Source: Desulfosediminicola ganghwensis
GTDB lineage: Bacteria; Desulfobacterota; Desulfobulbia; Desulfobulbales; Desulfocapsaceae
DNA length: 64,000 nucleotides
NCBI RefSeq assembly: GCF_005116675.2
Contig: NZ_CP050699.1
Span: 310,001 to 374,000 of the forward strand
Direction of reading: 5' to 3'
The notes under the pieces were generated by a model. The model was not told the DNA's origin, searched no databases, and saw nothing but the letters and a program-made list of their open reading frames with translations. Position numbers and translations under genes: made by a program. Of this stretch, positions 18,343 through 28,588 are shown piece after piece (position 1 is the stretch's first letter; each line of letters starts with the position of its first letter).

Positions 18343-19596
18343 GATAAGCGGCCAGAAAGTCCTGTTGTCGAGCGTCATCGAGGTAACCGTGATAAGTGCC
18401 GGGAACTTCCTGCCGTCAACATACAGGCTCTGGGATTCAACTCTGAGTACTTCCCCCTCTTCAAGCTCACGACATGTCTTTGACATAACCAGAAAGCCCT
18501 GCTCATCGGTAAAGGATTGGTAATAGCTGCCAATGAGCACTTCCAGCGGAACCCCATACATCTCACTCGCCATCCGGTTGGCCTGAACGACCTCCAGTTC
18601 GCTATCGAGCAAAAGAATACCTTTGCCCACAGACTGGAAAATTGAATCCAGCAGCTTTTCAGACTTTGCGAGGGCACGGGTCCGCTCTTTGACCCTTTGC
18701 TCCAGAAGCTGCCTGTGATCGACGGCACAGGTAATATCATTGAGGATAAAGAGGAACCCCCGTGCCAGCGGATACAATCTGGATAGCAGCCGTATCTGCA
18801 GATTATACGTTTTCCTGATTCCGGCCACTTCGATAGTCAGTTCATTATTCGTATCGGGTGGATACATACTGAGAATCGACTCAAGTTCGCCCTCTATCTG
18901 CAGCAGCTCGCCGCAAAAACGGCCTGCCAATCGTTCGCCGGAAAACGCGATGTGTACAATTGGGTTCACTTCCAGAATGAGCCCGGCCTCATCAGTTATG
19001 AGAACCAAATTGGAAGTAGACTCGAAAATGCACTTGTATGTCGACGGCCCAATAACGATTTGCGGTTCGATCGCTCCTTCGTCCCTGTTCTTTACTGCCT
19101 GCCACCTGGTAATCATGCTGATCTCGAGGCAATCGGTCACACAGTGCAGGAGGTTGAGCATGAGTGACTTATGGTTTTCTGATGCAGCAACGCCCCGGGT
19201 GTATTGCTCCAGAGCAACCCTCATCATCTTGATACAGTGAACCACCTGAACTACATCCGCGCCCTTTGCAGTAATATCGGTCAGGCTCTTCACGAGGGCA
19301 CTTGTCTCAGCCTCACTGAAACGGGTAGCCCCCCCTCTTTCATCGAGAGTGCAAAGCTTGGTACCAACAACTTTGATCAGCTGTAGAAAGAGAGCGTTCG
19401 CCTCGTGCCGGGAGATGTCTTGAAGGGCAAGGTGGGAGGTATGCAGATATTGCCTCACCCAGATCTCAAGAACTTCCGGGAGGCCATCTTCAAGCTGTTT
19501 TACAAGATCTGCAAGCATAAAAGAAAGAGACGTACAAGAATCTGGTTTATGTTGATCGCAAGCGCCCACAAAATCGCAATTAAATCCTGGAACCAT
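18334..19596 (-). pseudogene. 5' half of IS-disrupted PAS/LuxR-type regulator
   Basis: 421 codons up to the target duplication. The first ~160 residues form a helical N-terminal region resembling RsbR-type sensor domains (LADLVKQLEDGLPEVLEIWV). Two PAS domains follow (CIFESTSNLVLITDEAGLIL; LDSIFQSVGKGILLLDSELE) separated by a coiled coil. After residue 421 the frame runs into the IS end and stops. ATG 19596 follows AAGGTTGAGAT; an alternative ATG is at 19518. The intact gene was a one-component sensor-regulator whose stop abuts the start of the flavoprotein at 16588, suggesting it controlled the reductase genes. Confidence 0.88.
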
Positions 19597-19628
19597 ATCT
19601 CAACCTTCACCAATAGTAAAACGATTCC

Positions 19629-20057
19629 TTGTTTGCGATGAACAGTTCCAGGAAATTGCAGTGGCCAGATCAAGTGTGGTGTGCTGACATTACATATATT
19701 CCAATGCCACGAGGTCATCTTTATCTCGTGGCTATTATAGATTGGCATAGTCGGGCTGTCCTAGCCTGGTGGCTTTCAAACATCATGGATTGTGACTTTT
19801 GTGTTGCTGCCCTGGAGGATACCATCAACCTTTATGGAGTAGCCGAAATCTTCAACACTGACCAGGGCGTCCAATTTACCTGTTTTGATTTTACCAATGC
19901 TCTAAAAACAGCTGGCATCAGCATCTCTATGGATGGCAAAGGGCGTTGGATGGATAACGTTTTCATAGAACGACTCTGGCGCTCGGTGAACTGGGAGTGC
20001 GTATATTTGCAAAGATTTGAAACGGGTTCAGAGTTGAGAAAGGGGCTAAAAAACTAA
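19629..20057 (+). pseudogene. IS3-family transposase (OrfB) fragment
   Basis: 142 codons of an rve-type integrase core: WCADITYIPMPRGHLYLVAI carries the first catalytic Asp, FNTDQGVQFT the second, and DNVFIERLWRSVNWE the Glu. The N-terminal OrfA and the first part of OrfB are missing, and the C-terminus ends prematurely shortly after the ERLWR motif (GSELRKGLKN). No terminal inverted repeats were identified. It lies immediately upstream of the disrupted regulator, so it has probably replaced the ancestral promoter region of that gene. Confidence 0.88.
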
Positions 20058-20520
20058 TTTCGTTTTTAGAATTACCAGATACCACATTCGTTTTTTGATG
20101 GGAAACTGCCAATGGCGGCATTGCCAACAACAGAGATTCCACCTTAATCATGCCCCGAGCCTGTCCAACGAACCGGGACCAATTCTATATATCAATGTTG
20201 AAAGCTATTCAGAATTACATGATAAACTTGTGAAATGTATTAACCACCTGTTCCTGAGCTCCTGCTCTGGTGAATATCCTGTTCTGCGGATCGCAGAATT
20301 ATGATATATTAGGTTCTTATTCAGGTGCTACTAGTGATTACTACTGTTTTCCTTGCACAACTTAGCCACTAAGAGGAGCAACCCACCCACATTTCCGCTA
20401 TCACTCCACCACACCTGTCATGCTGCTTTAACAGGAGGCCTTGCCGACGAAGTATCGAGAATCCAGTGACACCGATTCCCTTGAGTTCTATCTGCACTCT
20501 CTCTGTGAAGGAGGAAGCAT
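20058..20520. other. Intergenic between IS3 fragment and hybrid kinase
   Basis: About 460 bases. A 69-codon open frame at 20095-20304 has no supporting features. The GGAGGA site for the kinase gene is at its right end (20510s). Probably IS3-derived or promoter DNA; nothing else recognised. Confidence 0.35.
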
Positions 20521-23505
20521 ATGTTTAATAGTAACTGCTCGAAAAGAAATGAAAACCTGCTTGAAGTGGTAGGGGAAGCTAAAATCAGACATTTACAGCA
20601 GCGATTCTACGAGGCGACAGGCTTTGCCAATGCATATCTTAGCACCGATGGCCAGCTCATCTCCTATGCGGGTAAACCCGAGTCCGTCTGCATGAACATG
20701 ATACGGACAACCCCCCTGGGATTGCACAGATGCCTGAAATTGCTCCTTAAAGGTCGGCAAGATGCCAATGGCAAAAACACAAATGTCTTTCGATGCCATG
20801 CCGGCATGCTAGACGGCAAAATTCCTATTATCGTCGGAAACGATACCCTAGGCTTTCTGGTCATGGGGCAGGTTTTTGATGCACCCCCATCGAAGAACGA
20901 GGCTCTTTCTTATGCCAGGGAACTCGATCTTGAGCCTGAAGCCTACTGGTCCGCACTACAGAAAGTCAAAGTTGTCCCCAGGGAGAAGATTGAAGCTGCA
21001 GCACTGCTTCTTGAGTTCATGGCCAGTGAAATAGCAACAATGGCATACAACAACATTCAACTCCGAAAAGAGATTGTTGCCAGAAAGAAGACCGAAAAAA
21101 AGCTCCGCCAACTCAACAGGGAGCTGGTTAATGTCAATGAGGTATTAGAACAAGAGCGAAACCTCTTTGTCACCGGAAATGTCGTTGTAATGAAATGGCA
21201 GAATAAGAACGGTTGGCCGACAGAATATGTCTCGCCCAATATCAAGGAGTTGCTTGGATATGAGGTTGATGATTTTCTGTCCGATAAAACCACCTATGCG
21301 GACCTGATTTACCCGCCCCATCTCGACAGGGTAAAAGATGAGGTGCAGTCCTACACCCGCAAGGGGATCAACCGATTCAGCCATCTCCCATACTGTCTTG
21401 TGGCCAAAAATGGACAGTTAATTTGGGTTGAACATTTTACCACCATCCAACGCAACGAGCAGCAGGAGGTAACGCATTACCAGGGATACCTGGTTGATAT
21501 TACATCCCTCAAAGATAGTGAGGAAAAATTTCGCCTGCTTGTGGAACATGCACAGGATTCGATTTTTCTCACAGATACTTCCGGTCGTATTCTGATGGTC
21601 AACCAGCAAGCATGTAGCTCCACCGGCTACAGCAGAAAAGAGCTGCTGACCATGACCACAGATCAGATTGAAGTAGGTTCCTCAAAAGCCGAGATAAAGG
21701 ATATTATCCATGAACTCAACCAGGGGAGGCTGGACAGGACTCTCGGCCTGCACAGAAAGAAAGATGGAACAACATTTCCCGTAGAGGTTGCCCTGTGCAG
21801 TTACACAACCAGGGAAAAGACATTTGTGCTGGGGCTTGCCCGTGACATCACTACGCATAAGAAAGCAGAGCAGGCACTGGTTGACAGTGAAAAAAGATAT
21901 AGGAGCATATTTGAATTCACCCCTATCTCCGTATGGGAACAGGACTTAACAGAGGTAAAAAAGTATATCGATAATCTGGCGGAAGCAGGGATTACCGACA
22001 TTCAGTCGTATTTTAGGTCAAACATCGAGGTCGCCCGGGTATTGGCCCGAACAGTAAAAATAGTCGACATTAATTCCACAAGCCTGAAGCTTTTTGAAGC
22101 AGATACCAGGGAACAGCTGCTCAACGAGTATTCATATGTGTTTACCGAGAAACAATCGCTTCCTCTTTTTATCGAGGCTGTATCAGCACTTGCCAGTATC
22201 GGTTATTCAGAGTCGCAGTTATACAACATTCGCACACTTAAGGGGAACAGGCGCGTAGCCCGGATCAGGGGAGCGATTGTGCCCGGAAGCGAAGCCAGCT
22301 GGTCGAGGGTGCTGTTCTCCATGGGTGACGTGACAGGATTACTTGACGCACAACGACAGGCGGAGATAGCGAATCAGACCAAATCCATTTTCCTTGCCAA
22401 TATGAGCCATGATCTGCGAACACCCATAAATGGAATCTGGGGGACTCTGCAACTGCTTCAGGCAGAGGCGCTGGAAGAGAGCGCGCGGGGATATGTTGAA
22501 ATGGGCATCAACTCCTGCAGGCGTCTGACGGGTCTGGTTTCTGATATACTTGATATCTCAAAAATAGAGGCCGGCAAAATGGCCCTTCAACCGAAACCGT
22601 TCAGGCTCCGGGATGTTCTGGGCGGTATCGATACCATGTTTTCCTTGATGGCTTCGGAAAAGAACCTCACCCTGTCATTTACCCAGCATACAAACGTTCC
22701 GGACTCCCTGTATGGAGATGACAACAGGTTGTCTCAGATCTTGATGAATCTTGTCGGCAATGCAATCAAGTTCAGCCAGACAGATGATATTCACACCGAA
22801 ATCGATACGATACATCGAACCACAAAAAAAGTCTGCTTACTGATCACAGTCTCTGACAACGGCATTGGGATCGCTGAAGATGATATCCCCAATCTTTTCA
22901 ACCTCTTCACCCAAATGAAGAGCAAAACGGGCGAACAGGGAGCGGGGCTTGGCCTTGCTATTGTCAAGCAGCTTGTTCTCCTGATGGGGGGCGGTATCTG
23001 CGTTGCCAGCCAGGAAGGGGTGGGAACAAGCTTTTACCTGAACTTACCATTTTATCTTCAGGAGCAGAGTGCTGATAACGTTTCTTTGCTTAATTCCCTG
23101 GAACAGACAAAAAACATCGGTTCTTTTAATGCCCTGATCATCGAAGATGATTATGTCAGCAGAATCGTCATATCGTCTATGTTGGAGAAAATCGGAGGCA
23201 AAACTGACCAGGCTGGAACCGGAGAGGAAGGTTTAAAGCTGATAGGGGAAAAGGATTACGATATCGCGTTTGTCGACATCCAGTTGCCGGGTATGAATGG
23301 TTTAGATGTAACCAGGACACTTCGCGCCAACCCTATCGCGAGCAAGGCGAATATTCCAATTATTGCGATGACAGCAACTGCAATGGCCGGCGATAAAGAG
23401 AAGTGTATCCAAGCCGGCATGAACGACTATATCACCAAACCAGTCGAGACCAACTTCTTACATGCGTCTGTTCAAAAATATGTCGGTTTACAAACGAAGC
23501 TCTAG
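20521..23505 (+). CDS. PocR-PAS hybrid histidine kinase with receiver
   Basis: 994 aa, no transmembrane segment, so a cytoplasmic sensor. Order: PocR ligand-binding domain (~15-165; conserved Cys in VCMNMIRTT, HRC and [10 protein letters not shown]), PAS (~225-330), PAS (~340-455, GRILMVNQQACSSTGYSRKE), a third PAS-like region (~460-610), HisKA with phospho-acceptor H630 ([13 protein letters not shown]), HATPase ([30 protein letters not shown]) and a C-terminal receiver with phospho-acceptor D919 (FVDIQLPGMNG). No response regulator gene is linked, so phosphate likely passes to an unlinked protein. PocR domains in other proteins bind small hydrocarbon derivatives. A paralogue with one more PAS is at 59485. 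ATG follows GGAGGAAGCAT. Confidence 0.92.
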   Translation: MFNSNCSKRNENLLEVVGEAKIRHLQQRFYEATGFANAYLSTDGQLISYAGKPESVCMNMIRTTPLGLHRCLKLLLKGRQDANGKNTNVFRCHAGMLDGKIPIIVGNDTLGFLVMGQVFDAPPSKNEALSYARELDLEPEAYWSALQKVKVVPREKIEAAALLLEFMASEIATMAYNNIQLRKEIVARKKTEKKLRQLNRELVNVNEVLEQERNLFVTGNVVVMKWQNKNGWPTEYVSPNIKELLGYEVDDFLSDKTTYADLIYPPHLDRVKDEVQSYTRKGINRFSHLPYCLVAKNGQLIWVEHFTTIQRNEQQEVTHYQGYLVDITSLKDSEEKFRLLVEHAQDSIFLTDTSGRILMVNQQACSSTGYSRKELLTMTTDQIEVGSSKAEIKDIIHELNQGRLDRTLGLHRKKDGTTFPVEVALCSYTTREKTFVLGLARDITTHKKAEQALVDSEKRYRSIFEFTPISVWEQDLTEVKKYIDNLAEAGITDIQSYFRSNIEVARVLARTVKIVDINSTSLKLFEADTREQLLNEYSYVFTEKQSLPLFIEAVSALASIGYSESQLYNIRTLKGNRRVARIRGAIVPGSEASWSRVLFSMGDVTGLLDAQRQAEIANQTKSIFLANMSHDLRTPINGIWGTLQLLQAEALEESARGYVEMGINSCRRLTGLVSDILDISKIEAGKMALQPKPFRLRDVLGGIDTMFSLMASEKNLTLSFTQHTNVPDSLYGDDNRLSQILMNLVGNAIKFSQTDDIHTEIDTIHRTTKKVCLLITVSDNGIGIAEDDIPNLFNLFTQMKSKTGEQGAGLGLAIVKQLVLLMGGGICVASQEGVGTSFYLNLPFYLQEQSADNVSLLNSLEQTKNIGSFNALIIEDDYVSRIVISSMLEKIGGKTDQAGTGEEGLKLIGEKDYDIAFVDIQLPGMNGLDVTRTLRANPIASKANIPIIAMTATAMAGDKEKCIQAGMNDYITKPVETNFLHASVQKYVGLQTKL

Positions 23506-23565
23506 GCTCATGCCCGGAGCTGCTGAAAGGATCGTACCCGATATGTGAGGAAGGTTTCTAAATAT

Positions 23566-23877
23566 CCTTACGGAATTGCCTTAAATTGCAGTCATGGTTT
23601 GCCCATCTCGTGCACAACAGTCAAAGAGCAGAAGATAACCGGGGCTGCTGGTCTTATTTATACCCCCTGCGGTTCACCTCCGGATTCACGCTCTTTCACA
23701 TCATGCAAGCCATAAAAGTCGTAAACCGATTAAAAACATTAGCGCTAGAACAATTAGGCGAAAAAGTTCCTGCGATACTCTTTTATTTTGAGCATTACCC
23801 AACACACCTCCAACAATAATTATTGGAGAAAGTACCAGAACAAGGACTAAAACCTGGTCGATGATAATTTTAATCCC
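23566..23877. repeat. Partial duplicate of the 36.35-36.67 kb segment
   Basis: About 310 bp are highly similar to 36353-36668, including AAGCCATAAAAGTCGTAAAC and the neighbouring CGTGCACAACAGTCAAAG. The segment carries the 3' end of a TSUP permease gene (minus strand, see next entry) and ~135 bp downstream of it. Similarity stops near 23877. Confidence 0.85.
23701..23877 (-). pseudogene. TSUP permease 3'-end remnant
   Basis: On the minus strand the last ~59 codons of a TSUP (TauE/SafE-type) permease are readable without stops: IIIDQVLVLVLVLSPIIIVG, then GGVLGNAQNKRVSQELFRL, ending GLRLLWLA-stop, nearly identical to the C-terminus of the intact gene at 36496-37266. No start or upstream TM helices remain. 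Either the relic of a recombination between duplicated loci or of a second full gene that was deleted. Confidence 0.85.
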
Positions 23878-24262
23878 TTAGAATCGGCGTATTGCAAGTG
23901 CCGAACCCGAAGTTTATGCAAGCTATCATCAGTGATTTCTAGTTCTCCAGGCTTATGATTTCCATGATTAACTGCGTATAGACCGCACTGGGACGCAAAC
24001 GAATTTAGATGAGAGCTACGCACAAACTCACTGTGGATCCCAGCTTCCCCCTGCAATGTGGTGCTTGCGACTCTCAGCTGACACGTAATAAACTCCTACT
24101 TATGAGCATAACAAATGCGAACAACTCAAAAAAGCCGGTGACAATCACAATTGTGATGGCACCGGTTTAACCTGATGGAGGCAAATCTAAAAGGGACTGA
24201 CTAAAATTACACGAGTTGATACAAGTAATTCCACTCTGCCCCTTTTTGTTACAAACCATGAA
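23878..24262. other. Intergenic downstream of the HSP70-like gene
   Basis: About 385 bases containing the terminator at 24131-24167 and no coding signal that I trust. Confidence 0.4.
24131..24167 (-). terminator. Rho-independent terminator after the HSP70-like gene
   Basis: AAAGCCGGTGACAATCACAA followed by its near-perfect complement TTGTGATGGCACCGGTTT forms a long stem; read on the minus strand it ends in GGCTTTTTT, a proper U tract. It lies about 95 bp past the stop of the gene ending at 24263. Confidence 0.85.
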
Positions 24263-25540
24263 CTACATATATTGATTGCCGCAAAAGCCGAGCCCCTGGC
24301 CAACACTGGTAAACGCATCTGTATTGATAATCTTCTCTCTTCCGAAGGTGGCGGTGAGATAGCTGTTAATGAGAGGGACATTTGATGTTCCACCTGTCAA
24401 CATCACTTTGTCTATCTGGTTGTTACCGAGACCGGCGCTGCTGACCGTGGTCTTTATCGAGTGTATGATACGCTCGATGTCGTTTGCTATGGTCTCATTG
24501 AATCGAGCGATGGCAACCGGCTGGTGGACTGAAATATTGTAGTCTTTATACTCAATCACCGTCTGCTCTCTGCCGGAAAGTTCAATTTTCGCTTTTTCAA
24601 TCGCCTTAAACAGTGAATAACCATGATTGTGCTCAATCAATGAAATGAGGTTCCGAATGCATTGTGGCTCGTCGGCAAACCGTTCTATTTCATGCAGATA
24701 TCTCATCGTTTTGGGGGTATTGAGCTGCGGAATTAAATGCCATTTTCGCAGTCTGTTCATTATCGAACCGGGCATACTGACCACGTTCTTGGTCATGGGG
24801 TAGGAAAGCTTGACATTTTTACCGAATGTTTTGGCGACCTCCGACCACATCAGGCTTGAATCAAGGGTGTTACCGCCAACAGTACAGCCGCCGAGAGAGA
24901 GGATATCTTTCCTTCTCTCAAGGTAACTTTTTTTATTTCTGCCGCAGGCTTTAAGAACGGAAAAATCTGAAGTACCACCACCAAAATCACAAATGAGAAC
25001 GAGCTGCTCCTGATGAGCGTCTAATGTCTGTTCATAAAAGCTTGCAGCGGCAACCGGCTCATATTCCAGATATATATTTTTGAATCCTGCCAGTCGTGCA
25101 GCATCCAGGAGGCGCTTCTCGGCCAGTTCTTCCTTCTCTTTGTCTTCTGAAAAGACTACAGGGCGACCAATCACCGCATCGGTTATCTCACTTTTAAGAT
25201 GGTTTTCGCCCTTCGATTTTATGTGTTTCAGTACAAGGCTGACGAGCTGCTCCAGTGAATGTGTGGTGCCTGCTATGTCGGTGCTTTTGAAGTTAAGATC
25301 TGGCAGATATGTTTTCACAGACTGAATGTATCTGCCTTCCGCATCAGTTTCTATATATCGCTCAATTGCCTGCTGGCCGAAAAGGAATTCTTTTTCGAAA
25401 TAATCATAGAAGATAATTGATGGTAAAAGTTTTGTGTTGGTGTTGTGTTCATCAAGCTCAATTGCTTCTGTCTGCCCATCAATATTTACTGACAGTGCTG
25501 AATTCGATGTGCCGAAATCGATGCCGAATATTGCACCCAT
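24263..25540 (-). CDS. HSP70-family protein, YegD-like
   Basis: 425 aa. Actin-like ATPase domain of the HSP70 superfamily: phosphate-1 loop GIDFGTSNSALSV, phosphate-2 loop ICDFGGGTSDFSVL, adenosine motif VMLTGGTSNVPLI. Length and the lack of a DnaK-type substrate-binding domain match the YegD group, whose cellular role is unclear (putative chaperone). Start chosen at ATG 25540, 8 bases after AAAGGAG; an ATG at 25546 is too close to that site. Monocistronic, with its own terminator. Confidence 0.88.
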   Translation of the reverse strand: MGAIFGIDFGTSNSALSVNIDGQTEAIELDEHNTNTKLLPSIIFYDYFEKEFLFGQQAIERYIETDAEGRYIQSVKTYLPDLNFKSTDIAGTTHSLEQLVSLVLKHIKSKGENHLKSEITDAVIGRPVVFSEDKEKEELAEKRLLDAARLAGFKNIYLEYEPVAAASFYEQTLDAHQEQLVLICDFGGGTSDFSVLKACGRNKKSYLERRKDILSLGGCTVGGNTLDSSLMWSEVAKTFGKNVKLSYPMTKNVVSMPGSIMNRLRKWHLIPQLNTPKTMRYLHEIERFADEPQCIRNLISLIEHNHGYSLFKAIEKAKIELSGREQTVIEYKDYNISVHQPVAIARFNETIANDIERIIHSIKTTVSSAGLGNNQIDKVMLTGGTSNVPLINSYLTATFGREKIINTDAFTSVGQGLGFCGNQYM

Positions 25541-26122
25541 TACCATAACTCCTTTACGTACTGGCATTTCCGCTGATAAGCGGTTTCACAAATGCTCGAA
25601 TCAATAATGATATGTTAAACACACCCATAAAATGGGCATAGTCCTCAATTTTTCTTGCAGACACAGTGAACCCGGAACACTGCCTTACATGGGCGATGTC
25701 GTGTGCAAATGTTAGTAGCTGCAAAACAGAAGGGGCTGTTTACACTATGACGCGGTAAACAAGTCAAGAAAAATAAGGATTATTTGAATAGTGCAGACCT
25801 ATGCACGTCGCCTTCTGTTCAAGCCATCTACCGGAGACAAAACAGGTTTTTGGTAGCTTTATAAATTTATATCGTGGTCTGACCTTATTTGATTGTGTTT
25901 GATTGGTGTTTGATTGTGACTCCGTTTGATTATCACCCTCCATCCTCATCCCGTCCACAATGATTAATCTGTTTACAGTATTGGCAGCAATGCTGTAGAA
26001 ACACCCTTTGAAATAAGGTCAGGGCGATGTGTCCTGCGTAATGTACATGGCCTGATGTTTGCGTCTTAAATCGAACACTTCTTCCCGGCGCTATTCAACG
26101 GTTCCAACTGAGTGAGGTTATT
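25541..26122. other. Intergenic with inverted-repeat element
   Basis: About 580 bases between divergent genes. Contains TGACCTTATTT at 25880-25890 and its exact complement AAATAAGGTCA at 26011-26021, which bracket ~140 bp holding several TTTGATT repeats (25889-25930). No gene is visible. The bracketed stretch may be a small non-coding repeat element. Confidence 0.45.
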
Positions 26123-26947
26123 TTGTCGACATATATTGTGGGAGATGTGCAAGGCTGCCTTGCTGAACTCAAGCTGTTGCTTGAAAAAGCAGCCTTCAAT
26201 CCACAGCAGGATAGTATCTGGTTCGCCGGCGACCTAGTCGCCAAGGGCCCTGAATCATTGAAAACATTACGATTCGTGCACAGTCTTGGGGACAGTGCAA
26301 CCGTCGTTTTAGGCAATCATGATCTGCACCTGCTCGCGGTCTCCCTCGACCTTGTTCCACCTAGGCCCAAAGACAAAACCGCCCCGATCCTGACCGCGCC
26401 TGATAAAAATCAACTGCTTGACTGGCTGCGTCAACAACCGTTGCTGGCAGAGCATGATGAATTTGTCATGTGTCACGCCGGGATCTCCCCCCAATGGGAT
26501 CTGCCGACAGCCCGAGACAATGCGCGGGAAATCGAGAACCTGTTACGCAGTGAAAACTGGCCATGGCTTATTGAACAGATGTACGGCAATCAACCCGATT
26601 CCTGGGATGAAGAGTTATCGGGTATAGAGAGATACCGGTATATCATTAATGCCTACACCCGGATGCGTCTTTGCTTCAGCGACCAACGTCTGGATATGAG
26701 ATGCAAGCTGTCGCCAGGCAAGATCAACGGCAATGGCCTGCATCCGTGGTTCGCCTCACCTCAACGTATCGCCCTGGAAAAAACAGTGATTTTCGGCCAC
26801 TGGGCCTCCCTGGAAGGATGCCACGACAATGATAACAACGTCATCGGGCTGGATACTGGCTGTGTCTGGGGCAGGTTCCTGACCATGCTGCGCTGGGAAG
26901 ATCAACACTATTTCCGGCAACCGGCACTTTCTGCCAATCCGCAATAA
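26123..26947 (+). CDS. apaH: Symmetrical bis(5'-nucleosyl)-tetraphosphatase
   Basis: 274 aa. Hydrolyses Ap4A to two ADP; calcineurin-like metallophosphoesterase. Motifs: GDVQGC (residues 7-12), FAGDLVAKGPES, VLGNHDLHLLAV, CHAGISPQWD, and the late FGHWASLEG ... GLDTGCVWG characteristic of ApaH. Start is TTG 26123 with AGTGAGG 5 bases upstream; no ATG exists between the site and the conserved N-terminus. Not linked to ksgA/rsmA or other usual partners. Confidence 0.93.
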   Translation: MSTYIVGDVQGCLAELKLLLEKAAFNPQQDSIWFAGDLVAKGPESLKTLRFVHSLGDSATVVLGNHDLHLLAVSLDLVPPRPKDKTAPILTAPDKNQLLDWLRQQPLLAEHDEFVMCHAGISPQWDLPTARDNAREIENLLRSENWPWLIEQMYGNQPDSWDEELSGIERYRYIINAYTRMRLCFSDQRLDMRCKLSPGKINGNGLHPWFASPQRIALEKTVIFGHWASLEGCHDNDNNVIGLDTGCVWGRFLTMLRWEDQHYFRQPALSANPQ

Positions 26948-27382
26948 ACCAGCCACCGCTCATCTGCTAAGACTGCACCATTCAGACAGCGCCACCACCC
27001 AGCGCATCAGCTGTTTTGCATCCGGGCAAGAAACAAGGCCAGCTCAGAATCATCGGTCAGCTAGCCCGCTGGTTGCCGCCCATGATTCAAAATGATTTGC
27101 TTTTTAGTTGATAAATCATTAGTAATTCCACGTTCCGATTGGGGTGTTTTGCAATGTCTGCAGAGCTGAGATCATACCCATCGAACTTGATACAGTTCAC
27201 ACTGTCGCAAGAAATTCGAAGATCGCTTTTCCCGCTGGAATGTTCTTTCCGGCATCGTAGAAAGCTTCCCCTTCCTTAGACAGTCTCGCTATCATGAACC
27301 ATTTTACCTGAAAGAAAAGAGCGTTCATGAAAACCGGAGCAGCCGTTGCTGACTCTCCAGAACTTAAGGAACAGAAGATCCC
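26948..27382. other. Intergenic upstream of the NRAMP-like gene
   Basis: About 435 bases. I looked for a manganese or magnesium riboswitch before the transporter and did not recognise one. A short out-of-frame ATG frame begins at 27327 and overlaps the transporter start; it has no evident function. Confidence 0.35.
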
Positions 27383-28588
27383 ATGCCAGTCAAGTACGTT
27401 CGATATGCAAGAGAGATGGGTCCCGCGTGGATCATCAGCGCAGTTGCCTGTGGGCCAGCGACATTAGCCAGCGTGGCCATTGCCGGTGTCAGCTATGGGT
27501 ACCAGCTGCTGTGGGTAGTGATCCTCAGTGCGGTATTCGGCACCACCGCACAGTATCTGGCAGCCAGGGTAGGCATCCTTGAAGGTCAGGGGATTATTGC
27601 CGCAACGGAAAAACATCTGGGGAAACGCTGGGCATGGGTGCTCACCGTAGACGCGCTGCTGGCAACCTGGCTGGCGGCCATGGTGCTCATGAGCGCGCTG
27701 TCGGGCATCACCTCTCTGGTTACCGGCGTGGACACCCCATTTTGGGGCATGTTGTACGGCATACTGATCTCGGTATTTCTGGTGCGCAAGGGATACCGGA
27801 AATTTGAAACGCTCTGTAAAATTCTGGTGATCTTTGTCGTTGCCTGTTTTGTGGCCACGCTCTTTATGGCGGAACTCTCTCTGCCTGGCATTGTTCAGGG
27901 GCTTCGTCCCAATCTCCCCGGGGGGCTCAACGCGGCCATGATGATGGCGGCTATCATGGGCGGAGCCGTTCATGTCACCATTATCGGCATGCATACGTAC
28001 AATACCAATGCCAGGGGCTGGAAACAAAGCGAGCTTTCGCTGGCCCGGTTCGACACCTTTACCTCCATGGGCCTGGCCCTCGGTCTCTACAGTGTGGCCA
28101 TTTTTCTGGTGGCGGCAGCGGTTCTCCATCCCAACGGCATAGCGGTAACCAGTGCCACGGACGCGGCCCTGGCCCTCAAGCCATTTCTGGGGGACAATGC
28201 GATGAAGATTTTCATGATCGGGTTGTGGTGCGCCACCTTGACCACCCTCTCTCCCACCTTTATGGCCGGGGCCTATTTTATCTCGGACAAGATGGGATGG
28301 GAGCTGGATGTCAGGGACAAGCGCTTTGCGGCCGCCATAATAGCAGGCTGCCTGGTCAGCATGCTCGGCCCTTTCGTAAAGGGCGGCTTTTTCCTGCTCC
28401 TGCCCCTGATGCTGGCTTTAGGCCTTACCGGCACCCCTCTGATCATTGCGATCATTCTCTACCTCTTGAACAGGTCTGACGTCAGCCTGCGAAATTCAGC
28501 ACTGCTGAACCTGATGGGCGGCCTCACCCTGCTGGTCACCTCATTTCTGGCGGTACGGTTTCTGCTTACCAAAATCGGGATCGCATGA
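27383..28588 (+). CDS. NRAMP-superfamily transporter lacking the canonical metal site
   Basis: 401 aa, about eleven hydrophobic segments. The N-terminal fold (MGPAWIISAVACGPATLASV ... GYQLLWVVILS) is recognisably NRAMP-like. However, the TM1 motif DPGN that binds Mn/Fe in characterised transporters reads GPAT here, and the TM6 MPH motif is replaced (GGAVHVTIIGMH). The metal-ligand Asp, Asn and Met are thus absent, so the usual Mn2+/Fe2+ specificity is doubtful; another cation or a different solute is possible. The gene overlaps the next gene by 4 bp (ATGA), so the two products are probably made together. AAGGAA precedes ATG 27383. Confidence 0.82.
   Translation: MPVKYVRYAREMGPAWIISAVACGPATLASVAIAGVSYGYQLLWVVILSAVFGTTAQYLAARVGILEGQGIIAATEKHLGKRWAWVLTVDALLATWLAAMVLMSALSGITSLVTGVDTPFWGMLYGILISVFLVRKGYRKFETLCKILVIFVVACFVATLFMAELSLPGIVQGLRPNLPGGLNAAMMMAAIMGGAVHVTIIGMHTYNTNARGWKQSELSLARFDTFTSMGLALGLYSVAIFLVAAAVLHPNGIAVTSATDAALALKPFLGDNAMKIFMIGLWCATLTTLSPTFMAGAYFISDKMGWELDVRDKRFAAAIIAGCLVSMLGPFVKGGFFLLLPLMLALGLTGTPLIIAIILYLLNRSDVSLRNSALLNLMGGLTLLVTSFLAVRFLLTKIGIA

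Noticed and set aside
23586-23819. 77-aa plus-strand frame, with a similar one at 36306-36542
   Set aside because: The two resemble each other only because they lie antisense to a duplicated TSUP gene end; no independent coding evidence.
26948-27382. Possible metal riboswitch upstream of the NRAMP-like gene
   Set aside because: I found none of the conserved helices of Mn (yybP-ykoY) or Mg (M-box) riboswitches by eye.
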